NCBI RefSeq assembly: GCF_005222785.1
Contig: NZ_STGH01000003.1
Coordinates: forward strand, 248,001 to 312,000
DNA from: Rhodobacter sp. SY28-1
GTDB taxonomy: Bacteria; Pseudomonadota; Alphaproteobacteria; Rhodobacterales; Rhodobacteraceae
Direction of reading: 5' to 3'
Length of the DNA stretch: 64,000 bases
In this document: piece by piece, positions 26,959 to 36,179 of the stretch
How the letters are laid out: every line of letters starts with the position of its first letter
How positions within the stretch are numbered: position 1 is the stretch's first letter
Translations under genes and position numbers: made by a program
Notes under the pieces: model-generated
The model's input: only the letters and a program-made list of their open reading frames with translations
What the model was told of the DNA's origin: nothing
The model's database searches: none

Positions 26959-27314
26959 GACCGGTCAGGGTAAAGATCGTAGGTCACGCCGCCCAGGATC
27001 AGCCGTTCCGCCTTCATCACCAGCTGCGCGGGATCAGCCGAGCGGTGGCCACGCGCCACGATCTCGACCCCCGGGGCCAGCATGTCATCAGTTATCCCTG
27101 CCTGATCGTTCCGCCAGGGCTGGCCGACCTCGACCGTCCAGACCTCTCCTGCCGCGTCCACGGTCAGCAGGCCGTGCGGATTGCCCAACTCGGCGGCGGT
27201 GACGATCCCGCTCAACTCGAACTCGCCATCGTCGGTCCAGCGCCAGCCGTGATGGGCAAGGGCAGGGGTGGCCAGGGTCAGGATTGCAGCGAGAAGCAGG
27301 CGTCGGCTGAGCAT
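26955..27314 (-). CDS. Secreted DUF6152-like protein with predicted N-terminal His-His
   Basis: 119 residues. The signal peptide (MLSRRLLLAAILTLATPALA) predicts cleavage after ALA, leaving HHGWRW at the mature N-terminus. The remainder is a small beta domain (ELSGIVTAAELGNPHGLLTV, then GEVWTVEVGQPWRND, then PGVEIVARGHRSAD) like DUF6152/OB-type periplasmic proteins. A free N-terminal histidine is the hallmark of copper sites in CopC and histidine-brace proteins, so metal binding is suggested, not shown. Start 27314 is chosen because the signal peptide begins there. It overlaps the membrane-protein gene downstream. Confidence 0.65.
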   Translation of the reverse strand: MLSRRLLLAAILTLATPALAHHGWRWTDDGEFELSGIVTAAELGNPHGLLTVDAAGEVWTVEVGQPWRNDQAGITDDMLAPGVEIVARGHRSADPAQLVMKAERLILGGVTYDLYPDRS

Positions 27315-27469
27315 GGCGGGGTCCTTCCGTGCTGGGGTCCCGTCAAAGGTAGTGCGGGATGTCGCCGCGTCCCACGTCACAACCGCGTGACGGGTCGCTG
27401 CGGCCGGGGATTGGCCGCTGATCCGGAATGTCGTATCGGTGGGCCGGGTATCCAGGGCATGGCCGACGA

Positions 27470-28027
27470 ATGCGCTCACTGAACCGGGTGGTGATGCAGA
27501 AGGAAAGCCGGGACTGGATCTCTGGTCTTGGCCCCGAACGGCTGGACGTGCTGGAACTGTCGGGGAAGTGGGGCGAGTCCTTCCCCTTCCGCAGCTATCA
27601 GGCGCTGAACCGCTGGAAATTCGATCCCTGCAAGGGGCCGATGCTGGATGGCAACGGCAAGGTCATCCGCTTTGACCTGATCCTCGCCAACCAGGTGTGG
27701 GAACATCTGGATCGCCCCTATGCCGCGACGCGCAACATCTACCGGATGCTGCGCAAGGGCGGCTGGTTCTGGGTCGCGGTCCCGTTCTTCGCGCCGTTCC
27801 ACGGCGCCCCAGTCGACTGTTCGCGCTGGACTGCGCGGGGGCTGAAGAACCTGCTGGTCGAGGCTGGGTTCGAGGCGGACCGGGTGCAGTCCTTCCAATG
27901 GGGCAACCGCCACGTCGCGCAGCGCAATCTTGAGGTCCCCTGGCCGCCCGTCTTGCGCGACGACGACGACCTGACCAATGACCCCGAGTTTCCGGTCGTT
28001 GCCTGGGCGATGGCGCAGAAGGACTGA
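27470..28027 (+). CDS. SAM-dependent methyltransferase-like protein (class I fold, degenerate motif I)
   Basis: About 185 residues if the ATG at 27470 is used (MRSLNRVVMQKES); an ATG at 27428 and one at 27494 are also possible, and none has a strong ribosome site. The motif I strand is LDVLELSGKWGESF, lacking the usual GxGxG loop. The later motifs are intact: FDLILANQVWEHLDRPYAAT (motif post-I) and IYRMLRKGGWFWVAVPFFAP (motif III), matching the Methyltransf_11 group. Tail segments with DCSRWTARGLKNLLVEAGF and QWGNRHVAQRN are conserved-looking. The substrate is unknown, and the altered motif I could mean weak SAM binding. Confidence 0.7.
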   Translation: MRSLNRVVMQKESRDWISGLGPERLDVLELSGKWGESFPFRSYQALNRWKFDPCKGPMLDGNGKVIRFDLILANQVWEHLDRPYAATRNIYRMLRKGGWFWVAVPFFAPFHGAPVDCSRWTARGLKNLLVEAGFEADRVQSFQWGNRHVAQRNLEVPWPPVLRDDDDLTNDPEFPVVAWAMAQKD

Positions 28028-28101
28028 CGCCTCCTCCTGCGCCTTCGGCGTTGCGTCGGAGAGCGCAGCGAGGAGCGACGAAGTCGACGAGGAGCGGCCC
28101 G

Positions 28102-28578
28102 TTAGTAATCCGGTGGCTCCCCGCAACTCCCCAACTGGTCGCCCAGCATCCGCGTGAACAGCGCATCCCGCACCAGCCCTGCCTCGTGCAGGAACTGTGC
28201 CTGCACCCGATAGGCCTCGGCCTCCAGCGCGGCTGGGCAGGGCGCGCGGCTGTCCGCCCCCTCGGCGAACTGGGCGGCGTAGACCATTTCGTGCAACAGG
28301 AAGCTTTGCCCATAGGCCGTGGTCAGGTCCAGGTCCGGGGCCAGCTCGATCCGCCCGGTCTCGGGGAAATAGGCCCCGGCCTGAGAGCGCATTCCCGGCA
28401 GACCCTCCAGTGCCGCAAAGCCGATCTCGGGGCAGGGGACCGGCTGGTAGTCCGTGGTATCGACCAGCGCAAGATTCAGCTTGGCCACCAGCGGGCACAG
28501 GTCCGCGGCCCGGACCGATGGGGCCAGCAGGACGGGGGCCAGAAGCAGGATGGCAGCAAGGGGCTTCATGAAACCCAT
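28102..28578 (-). CDS. Secreted protein with degenerate zincin-like HEMVY motif
   Basis: 158 residues. A signal peptide (PLAAILLLAPVLLAPSVRA) is followed by a mature domain with four cysteines (DLCPLV, PVPCPE, SRAPCPA, LGSCGEPP) and SFLLHEMVYAAQFAEG. The latter looks like a zinc-metalloprotease helix HExxH in which the second His is Tyr, so catalysis is doubtful. It resembles DUF6647-type periplasmic proteins, but the assignment is tentative. It is divergent from the MFS gene at 28790 and convergent with the methyltransferase. Confidence 0.55.
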   Translation of the reverse strand: MGFMKPLAAILLLAPVLLAPSVRAADLCPLVAKLNLALVDTTDYQPVPCPEIGFAALEGLPGMRSQAGAYFPETGRIELAPDLDLTTAYGQSFLLHEMVYAAQFAEGADSRAPCPAALEAEAYRVQAQFLHEAGLVRDALFTRMLGDQLGSCGEPPDY

Positions 28579-28789
28579 GCTGCAGCTTCATGAAAACTTT
28601 GCAAGCCTGACATGAAGCTGTGCAGCCACGTTTTGTGACGTGGGTGCCGCCTGGCCGGAAAGCGAAAATCCGGATGTTGAGACTCTCCTGACGCGCGCAA
28701 GCAAGTGTCTGGAATCATTGAATGACGGGGTTTCTGCCACCGTGGACGGCCCTCTGGTATCCCATCCCCAAACGGGCTACCAATCCGGA

Positions 28790-29950
28790 ATGCGCCCGCT
28801 TCCCCCCATGCTCGTCGTCGTCCTCCTCTGGGCCGCTGGCCTGGGGGCCGCCGCCCAGTTCGGAAAGATCTCGATCCTTTATGAGGACCTCCGCGCCTCC
28901 TACGGTGGCAACGGAGAGGTCGCCCTCGGCCTCGTCGTCTCGATCGTCGGCATGGTTGGCCTGATCTTCGGGACGACCGCCGGACTGCTGGTCGCCCTCA
29001 TCGGCCCCCGCCGCGCCATCGTCGCCGCGCTGGCCGCCGGGGCTGCGATGTCCGCCCTTCAAAGCCTGATGCCCGCCTATCCCCTGATGCTCGCCTCCCG
29101 TATCATCGAGGGCGCATCCCACCTGTCCATCGTCGTTGTCGGCCCTACGATGATCGCGGCCTTGGCCCCAGAGCACCGAAGACCGCTGGCGATGACCCTC
29201 TGGTCGTCCTTCTTTGGCGTGACCTACACGATCCTGGCCGTGATCGGTCCCCATGCGACGCCGACCGGCCTCTTCCTCGGCCACGCCGGTTACATGGCCG
29301 CCCTCGCCGTCATCTTGGCCCTGACCCTGCCGCCCGACCCGCGCGGGCAGGCCCTGCCGATGGGCAACCTTCTTTCCCAGCACGCGGCGATCTACCTCTC
29401 CCCCCGCCTCGCCGCCCCGGCGATGGGGTTCTGCTGCTACACCTTCCTCTATGTCGCGGTCCTGACGCTCCTCCCGCCCGAGACGCCCGAGAGCCACCGC
29501 GCCCTGATCGCCGCCGGGATGCCGCTGGTTTCCATAGCCGTCTCACTGACGCTGGGGGTGCGGCTTCTTGGCCGCATGTCCGCCGTCCGGCTGGTACAGG
29601 CGGGCTATGCGGTGGCGATCCCGGGCTTTCTGCTGCTTTGGCTGACATGGGGGCAGGGCGCCGGAATGGTGGCGGGTGGGTTCCTGCTCTCTGCCGCGCT
29701 TGGCATCGTTCAGGGCGCCAGCTTCGCCTCGATCCCCGAACTGAACGCGACGCCCGAAGACCGCGCGCGGGCCGCCGGGGCGGTGGCGCAGCTTGGGAAC
29801 CTTGGCACGACAACCGGGACCCCGGTTCTCGCGGCACTGCTGGCTAGCGCGGGCCCTACGGGTCTTGTGGTGGCGGCGGTCATCCTGTGCGGGCTGGGGA
29901 TAGCGATCCACGCCCTGCAAAAGGCCCGCCGCGAAGCGGTGCCTCAGTAG
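28790..29950 (+). CDS. MFS transporter (CynX/NimT-like)
   Basis: 386 residues from the ATG at 28790; an earlier frame start adds about 50 polar residues unlike a transporter N-terminus. About 12 helices; the region after helix 2 (GTTAGLLVALIGPRRAIVAA) is a weak motif A, and ASRIIEGASHLSIVVVGPTMIAA marks helices 4-5. Substrate unknown. Its stop overlaps the rhodanese gene by seven bases on the opposite strand. Confidence 0.82.
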   Translation: MRPLPPMLVVVLLWAAGLGAAAQFGKISILYEDLRASYGGNGEVALGLVVSIVGMVGLIFGTTAGLLVALIGPRRAIVAALAAGAAMSALQSLMPAYPLMLASRIIEGASHLSIVVVGPTMIAALAPEHRRPLAMTLWSSFFGVTYTILAVIGPHATPTGLFLGHAGYMAALAVILALTLPPDPRGQALPMGNLLSQHAAIYLSPRLAAPAMGFCCYTFLYVAVLTLLPPETPESHRALIAAGMPLVSIAVSLTLGVRLLGRMSAVRLVQAGYAVAIPGFLLLWLTWGQGAGMVAGGFLLSAALGIVQGASFASIPELNATPEDRARAAGAVAQLGNLGTTTGTPVLAALLASAGPTGLVVAAVILCGLGIAIHALQKARREAVPQ

Positions 29951-30303
29951 GCGACGACAGCCCCGCCGCCCGCCGCCCAGTCGCGCAGGCCGCCAAGGTT
30001 GTGGACTGGGCCATAGCCCAGCCGGGTCAGCACGTCAGCCGCCATTCCCGACCGCCCGCCGGAAGCGCAATAGACCGCGATGGGCAGCCCATGCGGCAGC
30101 TCGCAATCCGAGTGCTTGGGATCGGCCTTGAGGCCCAGAAGCGACAGCGGGATCAGTCTTGCACCCTTGGCCACGCCCGAAGCCTTGGCTTCGGCGACCT
30201 CACGGACATCAATCAGGATCATCCGTTCCTCGGCGACCAGTTCGGCCACCTCGGTCACGCTGGGGCGGGCGGCAGAAGGTGCAGAGCGGAAGGCAGAGAA
30301 CAT
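29944..30303 (-). CDS. Rhodanese-like single-domain protein
   Basis: 119 residues, one rhodanese domain: MILIDVREVAEAKASGVAKG, GARLIPLSLL, and the active-site loop CASGGRSGMAADVLTRLGY with the catalytic cysteine in CASGGRS, followed by VHNLGGLRDWAAGG. Single-domain rhodaneses of this type carry sulfane sulfur in the cytosol. No signal peptide is seen. It stands alone, divergent from uvrA. Confidence 0.9.
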   Translation of the reverse strand: MFSAFRSAPSAARPSVTEVAELVAEERMILIDVREVAEAKASGVAKGARLIPLSLLGLKADPKHSDCELPHGLPIAVYCASGGRSGMAADVLTRLGYGPVHNLGGLRDWAAGGGAVVAY

Positions 30304-30380
30304 GGGAGACCTCGTTTGGTTGATAAAACCTATATAGCTTGGAAGATGATAAAGTAAAGCCCGGCTGATCCGGCTGTATT

Positions 30381-30395
30381 GTTCATGATACGTTC
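30381..30395 (+). promoter_or_regulatory. LexA (SOS) box before uvrA
   Basis: GTTC (30381-30384), seven bases, GTTC (30392-30395): an exact match to the GTTC-N7-GTTC direct repeat bound by LexA in Rhodobacter and other alphaproteobacteria. It is 69 bases before the uvrA start. Confidence 0.88.
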
Positions 30396-30463
30396 ACACT
30401 TTCGGGTTGGAGACTCATCAAAAGTGACCTATGTCTTGCGCCTGCTGGTCCAAGGGACAGGTC

Positions 30464-33328
30464 ATGGCCGAACAGAAGTTCATCGAAGTGCGCGGCGCGC
30501 GCGAACATAACCTGAAGGGCGTGGATGTCGCGATCCCGCGCGATCAGCTGGTGGTGATCACCGGGCTGTCGGGGTCGGGCAAGTCGTCCCTCGCCTTCGA
30601 CACGATCTATGCCGAAGGCCAGCGGCGCTATGTCGAGTCGCTTTCGGCCTATGCGCGCCAGTTCCTCGACATGATGGGCAAGCCGGATGTTGACCACATC
30701 TCGGGCCTGTCCCCGGCGATTTCCATCGAGCAGAAGACCACCTCGAAGAACCCTCGGTCGACCGTCGGGACGGTGACCGAGATCTACGACTACCTGCGCC
30801 TCTTGTTCGCCCGGGTCGGTACGCCGTACTCCCCCGCGACCGGCCTGCCGATCACGGCGATGCAGGTGCAGGACATGGTCGATGCCGTGATGGCGATGGA
30901 AGAGGGGACGCGGGCCTATCTGCTGGCCCCGATCATCCGGGACCGCAAGGGTGAGTACAAGAAAGAGTTCCTGGAGCTTCGGAAGCAAGGCTTCCAGCGC
31001 GTCAAGGTCAACGGGGCCTTCTACGAATTGGAGGAACCCCCGACGCTCGACAAGAAGTTCCGCCACAACATCGACGTTGTGGTGGACCGGATCGTCGTGC
31101 GGGAAGGCATCGAGACGCGGCTGGCCGACAGCTTCCGCACCGCGCTGAACCTTGCTGACGGGATTGCGGTCATCGAGCTGGCCGATGTCGCCGAGGGCGC
31201 GGAGCCCACCCGCATCACCTATTCCGAGAAATTCGCCTGCCCGGTCAGCGGCTTCACCATCGCCGAGATCGAACCGCGGCTCTTCTCCTTCAACGCGCCC
31301 TTCGGCGCCTGCCCGGTCTGCGACGGGCTGGGGATGGAGCTGTTCTTCGACGAACGCCTCGTCGTGCCCGACCAGAACCTGACCCTGATGCAAGGCGCTA
31401 TCGCGCCATGGGCCAAGTCGAAATCGCCCTACCTGACCCAGACGATGGAGGCGCTGTCCAAGCACTATGGCTTCAATCTGAAAGCCAAGTGGAAGGACCT
31501 GCCTGACACGGTGAAGGACCTGTTCCTGCGCGGCTCGAAAGGCGAGGAGATCGAGTTCCGCTATGACGAGGGCGGGCGGGTCTATCAGGTGAAGCGGGTC
31601 TATGAGGGGATCATTCCCAACATGGAACGCAGATACCGCGAGACCGACAGCGCCTGGAGCCGCGAGGAGATGGAGCGCTATCAGTCTAACCGCGCCTGCG
31701 GGGCCTGTGGCGGCTATCGCCTGAAGCCCGAGGCGCTGGCGGTCAAGATCGCCGGGCTGCACATCGGGCAGGTGGTGCAGATGTCGATCACCGAGGCCTT
31801 CGCCTGGGTGGAAGGTGTGGCCGGCACACTGACGAAACAGCAGAACGAAATCGCGCGGGCCATCCTGAAGGAAATCCGCGAACGCCTTGGATTCCTTGTG
31901 AATGTCGGCCTGAACTATCTGACGATGAGCCGCGCGGCGGGTACGCTGTCCGGCGGGGAATCGCAGCGGATTCGTCTGGCGTCCCAGATCGGCAGCGGCC
32001 TGACCGGGGTGCTCTATGTGCTGGACGAGCCCTCCATCGGCCTCCACCAGCGCGACAATGACCGGCTCCTGACCACGCTGAAGAACCTCCGCGACGCGGG
32101 GAATACGGTGCTGGTGGTCGAACATGACGAGGACGCGATCCGCGAGGCGGATTATGTCTTCGACATGGGGCCGGGGGCTGGGGTGCATGGCGGGGTGGTG
32201 GTCAGCCATGGGACACCTGCCGAAGTGGCGGCCGATCCGGCGAGCCTCACGGGCCAGTACCTCTCTGGCGCGCGGGAGATTTCCGTGCCGAAGACGCGGC
32301 GGAAAGGCAACGGCAAGACACTGACCGTGGTTGGCGCCACGGGCAACAACCTCAAGAACGTCACGGCCGAGTTCCCCTTGGGCAAGTTCGTCTGCGTGAC
32401 GGGCGTGTCGGGGGGCGGAAAGTCCTCGCTCACCATCGAGACGCTGTTCAAGACCGCCGCCATGCGCCTGAACGGTGCCCACGAAACCCCGGCGCCTTGC
32501 GAGACGATCAAGGGGTTCGAACACCTCGACAAGGTGATCGACATCGACCAGCGGCCGATCGGTCGGACCCCCCGGTCGAACCCCGCGACCTACACCGGCG
32601 CTTTCACCCCGATCCGCGACTGGTTTGCCGGACTGCCCGAATCCAAGGCGCGGGGCTACGGACCGGGGCGGTTCAGCTTCAACGTCAAGGGCGGCCGCTG
32701 TGAGGCCTGCCAGGGCGATGGCGTCCTCAAGATCGAGATGAACTTCCTACCGGATGTCTACGTGACCTGCGAGACCTGCAAGGGCCACCGCTACAACCGC
32801 GAAACCTTGGAAATCAAGTTCAAGAACAAAAGCATCGCCGACGTTCTTGACATGACATGCGAAGATGCCCGCGAGTTCTTCCAGGCAGTCCCGGCGATCC
32901 GCGAGAAGATGGAAGCGCTGAGCGAGGTGGGCCTTGGCTATATCAAGGTCGGCCAGCAGGCGACGACGCTGTCAGGCGGCGAGGCGCAACGGGTGAAGCT
33001 CTCGAAGGAACTCAGCCGCCGCGCCACCGGGCGGACGCTGTATATCCTCGATGAGCCGACCACTGGCCTGCATTTCGAGGACGTGAGGAAGCTTCTGGAA
33101 GTGCTTCATTCCCTTGTGGAACAGGGGAATACGGTGGTGGTGATCGAGCACAATCTGGACGTGGTCAAGACCGCCGACTGGGTGATCGACATCGGCCCCG
33201 AAGGCGGCGATGGCGGGGGCGAGATCGTGGCCACCGGCACGCCCGAGGACGTGGTAAAGGTCGAGGGCAGCCACACCGGCCGCTACCTCAAGGACCTCCT
33301 GAAACCGCGCCGTCTGGCTGCCGAGTAA
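30464..33328 (+). CDS. uvrA: Excinuclease ABC subunit A
   Basis: DNA damage sensor of nucleotide excision repair, loading UvrB. 954 residues from the ATG at 30464 (AAGGGACAG before it); a few codons upstream remain open. Two ABC modules: first Walker [21 protein letters not shown], zinc-finger cysteines [11 protein letters not shown] and [14 protein letters not shown] signature [16 protein letters not shown] with [13 protein letters not shown]; second Walker [16 protein letters not shown], zinc cluster RCEACQGDG and [10 protein letters not shown], signature [29 protein letters not shown]. Expression should be SOS-inducible through the box at 30381. Confidence 0.98.
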   Translation: MAEQKFIEVRGAREHNLKGVDVAIPRDQLVVITGLSGSGKSSLAFDTIYAEGQRRYVESLSAYARQFLDMMGKPDVDHISGLSPAISIEQKTTSKNPRSTVGTVTEIYDYLRLLFARVGTPYSPATGLPITAMQVQDMVDAVMAMEEGTRAYLLAPIIRDRKGEYKKEFLELRKQGFQRVKVNGAFYELEEPPTLDKKFRHNIDVVVDRIVVREGIETRLADSFRTALNLADGIAVIELADVAEGAEPTRITYSEKFACPVSGFTIAEIEPRLFSFNAPFGACPVCDGLGMELFFDERLVVPDQNLTLMQGAIAPWAKSKSPYLTQTMEALSKHYGFNLKAKWKDLPDTVKDLFLRGSKGEEIEFRYDEGGRVYQVKRVYEGIIPNMERRYRETDSAWSREEMERYQSNRACGACGGYRLKPEALAVKIAGLHIGQVVQMSITEAFAWVEGVAGTLTKQQNEIARAILKEIRERLGFLVNVGLNYLTMSRAAGTLSGGESQRIRLASQIGSGLTGVLYVLDEPSIGLHQRDNDRLLTTLKNLRDAGNTVLVVEHDEDAIREADYVFDMGPGAGVHGGVVVSHGTPAEVAADPASLTGQYLSGAREISVPKTRRKGNGKTLTVVGATGNNLKNVTAEFPLGKFVCVTGVSGGGKSSLTIETLFKTAAMRLNGAHETPAPCETIKGFEHLDKVIDIDQRPIGRTPRSNPATYTGAFTPIRDWFAGLPESKARGYGPGRFSFNVKGGRCEACQGDGVLKIEMNFLPDVYVTCETCKGHRYNRETLEIKFKNKSIADVLDMTCEDAREFFQAVPAIREKMEALSEVGLGYIKVGQQATTLSGGEAQRVKLSKELSRRATGRTLYILDEPTTGLHFEDVRKLLEVLHSLVEQGNTVVVIEHNLDVVKTADWVIDIGPEGGDGGGEIVATGTPEDVVKVEGSHTGRYLKDLLKPRRLAAE

Positions 33329-33357
33329 GGCCGGACACTCCGCCCGGCCAGCCCGCG

Positions 33358-33717
33358 TCAGTCAAGCGCGCGATCAAGTATCCGCACGGCCTCGAGGACG
33401 ATAAGGGTATCCCGCGCAACGCGCAGGATCTGGCTGTCCACGGTCAGGTATGTGCTGCCATCGCGGTAGTCCCGCAGCTTGAGACGTTCCCAGTCGGACC
33501 GCGGGATCAGGACGTAATCTCCATAGACGCGGTCGCCATGACGCCAGTCGTCATGAGCGTGCTTGTTCCCCTTTTTCGCCTGCCCGGGCGGCACGCAAGG
33601 CACCTCTTTCTTGGCAAGGCCCGGCGGACAGTGGCGGGCGTCCTTTGCCTCGACCGAGAACCCGGTCAGCGCGATGGCAAGAGTTACGGCGGTGATGATG
33701 CTGGGCTTCGTTATCAT
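33358..33717 (-). CDS. Small secreted RcnB-like protein with CPPGLAKK repeats
   Basis: 119 residues from the ATG at 33717. Signal peptide to about residue 24 (IITAVTLAIALTGFSVEA), then a twin motif CPPGLAKKEVPCVPPGQAKKG near 30-50 and a C-terminal small domain (DGSTYLTVDSQILRVARDT). This pattern is frequent in Rhodobacteraceae periplasmic proteins, sometimes mislabelled from chance likeness to repair genes; the fold is RcnB-like. Function unknown. It is followed upstream by a second protein of similar C-terminal form. Confidence 0.7.
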   Translation of the reverse strand: MITKPSIITAVTLAIALTGFSVEAKDARHCPPGLAKKEVPCVPPGQAKKGNKHAHDDWRHGDRVYGDYVLIPRSDWERLKLRDYRDGSTYLTVDSQILRVARDTLIVLEAVRILDRALD

Positions 33718-33804
33718 TGGGTTTCCTGTCTTTGCCAGACGGAATGCCAGCGGCGCACAAAAGGTTCCATTCACTTCGACGTTTGCCGCTGGGGTCGGCA
33801 AGAC

Positions 33805-34161
33805 TCAGCGCAGATGCGCCGTGCGGCGGTTGCGGATCACCTCCAGCACGACACCCGTCTCGTTCTGGACCCGGTAGACTGCGCCTTCCATCGCGTAATA
33901 GCGCCAGGTTCCGTCCGAGAGTTTCAGACTATAGCGCCGTGGGTCGATCAGCAGCGAACGCGTCTCGTACGGAAACCGGTCGCCGATGACATAGGTGGTG
34001 GTGCTGGGCTTCACCGAAACCGTCTTGGCGCCGGTCGAGGCGTTGGTGCTGCCTTGATCGCAGACCGAAGCGACGATGGAGCCGCAGTCGCCCGCCTCGG
34101 CCGGGGTAAGAGCGGGAAGAGCCAGTCCGAGGATCAGAAGTGGCAGTATGAGATGTCGCAT
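33805..34161 (-). CDS. Small secreted protein related to its neighbour (RcnB-like tail)
   Basis: 118 residues. A signal peptide (LPLLILGLALPALTPAEA), two cysteines (DCGSIVASVCDQG), then a Thr/Ser-rich linker, the strand YVIGDRFPYETRSLLI and a C-terminal DGTWRYYAMEGAVYRVQNET. The last part aligns by eye with DGSTYLTVDSQILRVARDT of the downstream gene, so the two look like distant paralogues. The CPPGLAKK repeat is missing here. Function unknown. Confidence 0.65.
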   Translation of the reverse strand: MRHLILPLLILGLALPALTPAEAGDCGSIVASVCDQGSTNASTGAKTVSVKPSTTTYVIGDRFPYETRSLLIDPRRYSLKLSDGTWRYYAMEGAVYRVQNETGVVLEVIRNRRTAHLR

Positions 34162-34262
34162 GCGAACCTCGCCATGTTTTCATGACGGCAACTCAGAATG
34201 CTGCGACGCGGTTCCGCCGAAAGAACCGAGTCTTTTCTTGTGACACCTTGGGGCCTGAAACG

Positions 34263-34472
34263 TCAGGTCTTCTTCATCGGGCAGGTCGAGATGCCGAGGA
34301 TCGAGTAGAGCGGACAGGTGGACAGCAGGCTGGTGGCCAGCGGCACGACGCCGATCAGCTTGGCGTAGTGCCAGAAGCCCTCGCCGCGGTCGAGGAAGAA
34401 CCAGACCAGCAGCGCAGCGCCCAGGACGAAGCGCAGCACGCGGTCGACGGTTCCGACATTGGTTGCAAACAT
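34263..34472 (-). CDS. DUF2892 membrane protein
   Basis: 69 residues from the ATG at 34472 with a GGAGGG site. It has the DUF2892 plan: NVGTVDRVLRFVLGAALLVW (entry helix), a short loop, then PLATSLLSTCPLYSILGIST with a C-terminal Cys pair (STCPLYS, ISTCPMK). Such proteins are widespread, often fused to or next to rhodanese and sulfur-handling proteins (YgaP). Function unknown. Confidence 0.82.
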   Translation of the reverse strand: MFATNVGTVDRVLRFVLGAALLVWFFLDRGEGFWHYAKLIGVVPLATSLLSTCPLYSILGISTCPMKKT

Positions 34473-34566
34473 GGCTTTCCCTCCGATTGGGGCGCGACGT
34501 CCGCCGCGCACAGGTCCATTCTGCAACTTTCGCGTTCTGGAGCTATGATCTGGCGCAAGCCAAATG

Positions 34567-34593
34567 AAAAAGGCCGCCCGAGGGCAGCCTTTT
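34567..34593 (-). terminator. Hairpin terminator after mmsA
   Basis: On the minus strand AAAAGGC-T-GCCC, loop TCG, GGGC-G-GCCTTTTT: a stem with one mismatch and a T-run, placed about 20 bases after the mmsA stop. Confidence 0.8.
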
Positions 34594-34610
34594 GCGTCAC
34601 TTCGGCGTGA

Positions 34611-36110
34611 TCAGTCCAGCGCCTTGAAGTTCAGGCTTGCGCCTTCCTTGATGCCGCTGAACCAGCGCGCGGTCACGGTCTTGGTCTTGGTGTAGAAGCG
34701 GAAGGCGTCCGGCCCGTACTGGTTCAGGTCGCCGAAGGCTGACCGCTTCCAGCCGCCGAAGCTGAAGTAGGACAGGGGAACAGGGATCGGGAAGTTGATC
34801 CCGACCATGCCCACGTTGACCCGGCTGGCAAAGTCGCGCGCGGTGTCGCCATCGGCAGTGAAGATCGCGGTGCCGTTGCCGTATTCGTTGTCCATCACAA
34901 GTTTCAGCGCATCGTCGTAGGACTTGGCACGGACGGTTGACAGGACCGGCCCGAAGATCTCCTGCTTGTAGATCTCCATGTCCGGGGTGACGTTGTCGAA
35001 AAGCGACGGGCCGACGAAGAAGCCGTTCTCATAGCCCTGCAGCTTGAATCCGCGACCATCGACCACCAGCTTCGCGCCTTGTTCCACGCCGGAATTGATC
35101 AGGCCCAGAATGCGGTCCTTTGACGCCTGCGTGATGACCGGGCCGAAATCGATATCGTTTCCAGCGGTATAGGGGCCGACCTTCAACTTCTCGATCCGCG
35201 GGACGAGGCGCTCGATCAGTGCATCTGCGGTCTTTTCACCGACTGGAACCGCCACGGAAATCGCCATGCAGCGTTCGCCCGCCGCACCGTAGCCCGCACC
35301 CACAAGCGCGTCGGCGGCCTTGTCGAGGTCGGCATCCGGCATGATGATCATGTGGTTCTTGGCACCACCAAAGCACTGGGCGCGCTTGCCGTTCGAGGCC
35401 GCCCGACCGTAGATGTACTGCGCGATCGGGGTTGAGCCGACGAAGCCCACGCCCTGGATGACCGGGTGGTCCAGGATGCCGTCGACGACGGTCTTGTCGC
35501 CGTTCACCACCTGCAGGACACCATCCGGCAGTCCCGCTTGCTGCAGGAGTTCCGCCAGGAACAGCGAGGTCGAAGGCACCCGTTCTGACGGCTTCAGGAT
35601 CATCGCGTTGCCCGAAGAAATCGCCGGGCCGATCTTCCACAAGGGGATCATCGCGGGGAAGTTGAACGGCGTGATTCCGGCAACGACGCCAAGGGGTTGG
35701 CGCATCGCATAAAGGTCGATGCCAGGGCCGGCGCTGTCCATCATCTCGCCCTTCAGCATCGCGGGCGCGCCCATGCAGACCTCGATGACTTCCAGACCAC
35801 GCTGCACGTCGCCCTTGGCGTCGGGGATGGTCTTGCCGTGCTCACGGGCGACCATCTCGGCCAGCTTGTCCATGTTCTGGTTGATGAGTGCCCCGAAGGC
35901 CATCATCACGCGCGCCCGGCGCTGCGGGTTGGTGGCCTGCCAGCCGACCTGGGCCTTGGCGGCTTCCTGGATCGCGTGATCCAACTCGCCCAGCGTGGCC
36001 AGAGCGACGCGCGCCTGCACTTCACCCGTGGCGGGGTTCATGACATCGGCGAAGCGGCCCGAGGTGCCCGCGACGCGCTTGCCGTTGATCCAGTGTCCGA
36101 TCTCTTGCAT
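34611..36110 (-). CDS. mmsA: CoA-acylating methylmalonate-semialdehyde dehydrogenase
   Basis: Oxidises methylmalonate and malonate semialdehydes to propionyl- and acetyl-CoA in valine, inositol and beta-alanine breakdown. 499 residues from the ATG at 36110 with a GGAGGA site; earlier codons overlap the divergent promoter. ALDH fold: TPFNFPAMIPLWKIGPAI (active-site tunnel), ILKPSERVPSTS, VGFVGSTPIAQYIY, the catalytic Cys in GAAGERCMAIS and QEIFGPVLSTVRA. The loop QCFGGAKNHMIIMPDADLD and NFPIPVPLSYFSFGGWKRS are MmsA-type. It is divergent from a LysR gene that probably controls it. Confidence 0.96.
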   Translation of the reverse strand: MQEIGHWINGKRVAGTSGRFADVMNPATGEVQARVALATLGELDHAIQEAAKAQVGWQATNPQRRARVMMAFGALINQNMDKLAEMVAREHGKTIPDAKGDVQRGLEVIEVCMGAPAMLKGEMMDSAGPGIDLYAMRQPLGVVAGITPFNFPAMIPLWKIGPAISSGNAMILKPSERVPSTSLFLAELLQQAGLPDGVLQVVNGDKTVVDGILDHPVIQGVGFVGSTPIAQYIYGRAASNGKRAQCFGGAKNHMIIMPDADLDKAADALVGAGYGAAGERCMAISVAVPVGEKTADALIERLVPRIEKLKVGPYTAGNDIDFGPVITQASKDRILGLINSGVEQGAKLVVDGRGFKLQGYENGFFVGPSLFDNVTPDMEIYKQEIFGPVLSTVRAKSYDDALKLVMDNEYGNGTAIFTADGDTARDFASRVNVGMVGINFPIPVPLSYFSFGGWKRSAFGDLNQYGPDAFRFYTKTKTVTARWFSGIKEGASLNFKALD

Positions 36111-36179
36111 GGAATCCTCCCTGTGTTGGGGGTCTTTTACTCTTGCACAAACGCCAGACAAAGCGGCAATGTGCCAAAA

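Noticed and set aside
30383-32524. Minus-strand open frame of about 700 codons over uvrA
   Set aside because: It would run against a fully conserved UvrA; composition is that of a GC-rich complement.
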